Source of the DNA: Ananas comosus
Taxonomy: Eukaryota > Streptophyta > Magnoliopsida > Poales > Bromeliaceae
Direction of reading: 5' to 3'
Assembly: GCF_001540865.1 (NCBI RefSeq)
Contig: NC_033635.1
Coordinates: 2,442,916-2,506,915 of the forward strand
Length of the DNA stretch: 64,000 bases
Part shown: positions 61,516 through 64,000 of the stretch, piece after piece
Numbering within the stretch: position 1 is the first letter of the stretch
How the letters are laid out: each line of letters begins with the position of its first letter
Notes under the pieces: generated by a model
Told to the model about the DNA's origin: nothing
The model's database searches: none
The model's input: the letters and a program-made list of their open reading frames with translations, nothing else
Program-made: the position numbers and the translations under genes

Positions 61516-63810
61516 TTAGCCCACTAGGCCGCTCTGGATGCGCTTCAGGCTCGGACACACCATCCGCAATCTCCAGAAATCACCCGCATTTATCTGACAA
61601 CATAGTAACAGGAGATGAGAGGAGAGCGACGACAAATAAAGTAGTGGATGGGCCAAGGGCGAAGGGCCCACACCATATGAATTTTTTTCAGAAAAAAAAG
61701 TAAAGCAGAAAAATGTTACCTTTGAGCAGGAATGGACATTGAGGATCTCCAGCATATGACAGTGAGATATTGCTGATTCCAATTCTTCTTCCGCCAGCAT
61801 GCTGCACGCCTGCAAGAATATTGTATTATAACTACAACGCCCATCGGATAAGTGTGGAAAAATGTTAAACCATGCATGAATGTTTCACCTCTGAGAGAGA
61901 GAGAGATAGGTTTCAACAGCAGACCACATGGGGAGCGTGACCATTAATATACTCAAAATAAAAAAAAAATAAAAAACTCTTTAAACACTAAATTGCATCG
62001 ATTTTTTTTTTAAATCTAATTTGCATGAATATCAAAACTATGGTCCGCCCATGACATTAAGCTCAGCATCAAAAGCCAGAGAGAAAGATGTCAAGAAAAT
62101 GTGAAACTAGTTTTCAGTATTTACAGGCAGAAAATACTTACCAGGAGCTGAAGGTTGGTCAATTTTGGACAATCAAGCCTCAAAATCTCCACGGAGCTAC
62201 AGTAGCTGAATTGAAGAAGTCAAAATAAAATTAGAAATCAGAGGATAAGAAAGGCAGATACCGGCTAGTAAACAAAGTCAAGCTAGAATTTTTTTTTTAA
62301 TCAAATAAAAAGAAAATTGAAGGAAAGACTGACCTCAAATTTAGTGTGCAAAGACTGATACATGTTAGATCCACTTCCTTTAAACTTGTGGACAAATTAA
62401 AGTTCAATTTAGATAAATATAAACAATTCGCTGTCGAAGGGATTAGAATTTTCTTCACATTTGGACAACCAGTACAATTAAGAACTTCAAGTAAATGGTC
62501 TGACTTCCTGAGAGCCACTTTGCTTGCCATAGTTGTTGAATTGGATGAACATGCATCTAGTAGCATCTCGGACGAATGGTTACTTGAGCCCCAAACCAGT
62601 TGGCAAAGATTTGTGCATCCATTCAAGTTCACGTGAACTAAGTTAGTGCAGCAAGAAAGAAGAGCCGATATGGCAGTCTGCCCAATTGATGAATATGACA
62701 AATCTAAATCAATGAGTGCTGGAAGTGCCCCTTTCTTGTAAAGAGCTTCTAAAGATGAATCAGTCAGATATTTGCAAGCCGAAAGTTTTAAGATCTGCAA
62801 AAGACGAAAATTTGTCAAAGTACCGACAAATGAAATGACATTCACAGTTATATTAATTAAATATGGATCAAACAAATATATAAATATAATAATGATTAAT
62901 GTTTTACAAACAATTGTTACAGTTAAAAAAAACTCGACAGTTGAATAAAGTTTGCACTGCACCTTCACATACTGCTATATCAGTTTCTATTTACTTCTAG
63001 TTTTGTTTTACATAACATCAGTATACAGTTCGAGGTCATATTTTATGTGTATATTTATATTTATGGTAGAGAGGTTCATATAAGCATTACACATTAAGCA
63101 TTTCCACCGAATGCAATTGTTTGGAAATTTTTATGAGTCACGAAAAATGGCCGGTAGGTTGAATACCGTAAACTAATCTGATAGAACAGCTAAGTTAGTT
63201 TTGAAAAACCAGCATGTAACTTACTCAAACACATTTTATAACTTCAGGGGGAAAAACACTCAACACCTTAGGAATCAACCAGATAACTTAAAGAAGATTA
63301 AACACGATGTTCTGATACCTAATAAAGGGGAATGAATGTTGAAATTCAATAATTTACCCACCATTAACTGAGAACAGGTATCAACCACTGGTTGTAAGTT
63401 CGTCAGAAAAGTGTATGATAGATCAAGGAGAGTCAATTGTCGAAGCCAATGCAAAGAAGACAATCCATCAATCCCTACGGACAGGCATGAAGATAGGATT
63501 AAACATTCAATGTTAGGGCACAAAGCTACCGTTGTAGACAGCGAATCATCCACGAACTGCCTGTATAAGGAAAAATGAAACAAATAGATGAAACAATTAG
63601 CTTAAGCACACACAGGACAACCAACGTAGACACGAGGACAGAATGCAACCTGCAAAAAGAGGCATCCAGGGATTTCAAGCAAGGGCAATTAATTGAAGCC
63701 TGAGAAAGCACACCACAGCCTTTTAACTCCAATATTAACATTTTCGGAGCCTCAATCTCTAGAACACTCAACTTTGGGCAAATTCCCAGATTAAGTGATT
63801 CAAGACCAAC
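61516..63810 (-). CDS. FBXL15: F-box/LRR-repeat protein 15 (SLOMO-type), C-terminal part
   Basis: Six exons join in frame for 350 residues plus stop: 63810-63650, 63560-63362, 62794-62334, 62205-62142, 61809-61720, 61593-61516. The gene continues beyond the right edge, where the F-box should lie. The protein is a chain of Cys-containing leucine-rich repeats (LESLNLGICPKLSVLEIEAP, SLDASFCRQFVDDSLS, LDLSYTFLTNLQPVVDTCSQ, LKLSACKYLTDSSLEALYKK, LVHVNLNGCTNLCQLVWG, LEVLNCTGCPNVKK). It ends DFWRLRMVCPSLKRIQSGLVG. The tail and the YL-T-D/YLTDSSLE repeat match the SLOW MOTION/FBXL15 family, substrate receptors of SCF ubiquitin ligases that affect auxin balance in the shoot meristem of Arabidopsis. 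Confidence 0.88.
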
Positions 63811-64000
63811 CTACCAAAACAAGGAAAATATCTCATCAAGAGCATGGATGTTACAGTAATTTAAAACACCATGCAGTGTAAAACTTGATGTTAAAGTAAA
63901 GTCAGCTATGAAACAGAAAAATAAAGAGAAAAAGACCCAGCAGAACTACACGGTCATAAATTATATATATTTGGTGTCCATCACCATTACAGGTAAAAGT

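Noticed and set aside
63815..64000. Further exon of the F-box/LRR gene at the right edge
   Set aside because: No leucine-rich repeat coding could be read here; it looks like intron, with the next upstream exon beyond the window.

Overview
This is plant nuclear DNA, most likely from a monocot. Genes are intron-rich with GT-AG (and a few GC-AG) splice sites. First exons are very GC-rich and sit in AT-rich introns and intergenic DNA, as in commelinid monocots. Pineapple-like is a guess from gene style only. Nothing prokaryotic, no RNA gene and no CRISPR was seen. Multi-exon models were built by joining exons by eye and checking that phase closes at every junction.

Layout: (1) 1-11,794 minus: motor part of a class XI myosin, 19 exons visible, gene runs off the left edge. 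(2) 14,074-17,752 plus: SPL2-type membrane RING E3 ligase, 6 coding exons. (3) 20,248-21,762 minus: NSP1-type GRAS regulator with two N bases, each exactly where the frame breaks. (4) 21,763-28,500: no convincing gene; fold-back repeats and an inverted pair of GC-rich coding-like arms. (5) 28,622-29,227 plus: plant membrane protein of unknown function, apparently frameshifted at its last residues. (6) 29,873-37,943 minus: complete chloroplast copper ATPase PAA2/HMA8, 17 exons, 895 residues. (7) about 39,420-40,100: Helitron-like 3' end and possible gene tail. (8) 40,998-43,092 plus: YLMG1-type YGGT chloroplast protein. (9) 44,468-44,791 plus: small three-helix membrane protein. (10) 45,810-46,810: cluster of fold-back MITEs. 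(11) 47,305-57,330: RING-H2 (ATL-like) cluster built by a tandem duplication of a block of several kb. (12) 57,773-60,570 plus: conserved plastid-type protein of unknown function. (13) 61,516-63,810 and beyond, minus: C-terminal LRR part of an F-box/LRR protein 15 (SLOMO) homologue.

The most interesting region is 48,120-57,840. The block carries a plus-strand ATL, a convergent minus-strand ATL, a plus-strand mini-gene that looks like an ATL membrane/linker part without its RING, and the 5' end of the next gene. The copies decay differently: in copy A the mini-gene has an in-frame stop and the last gene is cut off by a GC-rich insertion; in copy B the minus-strand ATL has a nonsense codon, a 37-bp tandem duplication and a lost TATA box. 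Traces of a further minus-strand ATL remain in both copies.
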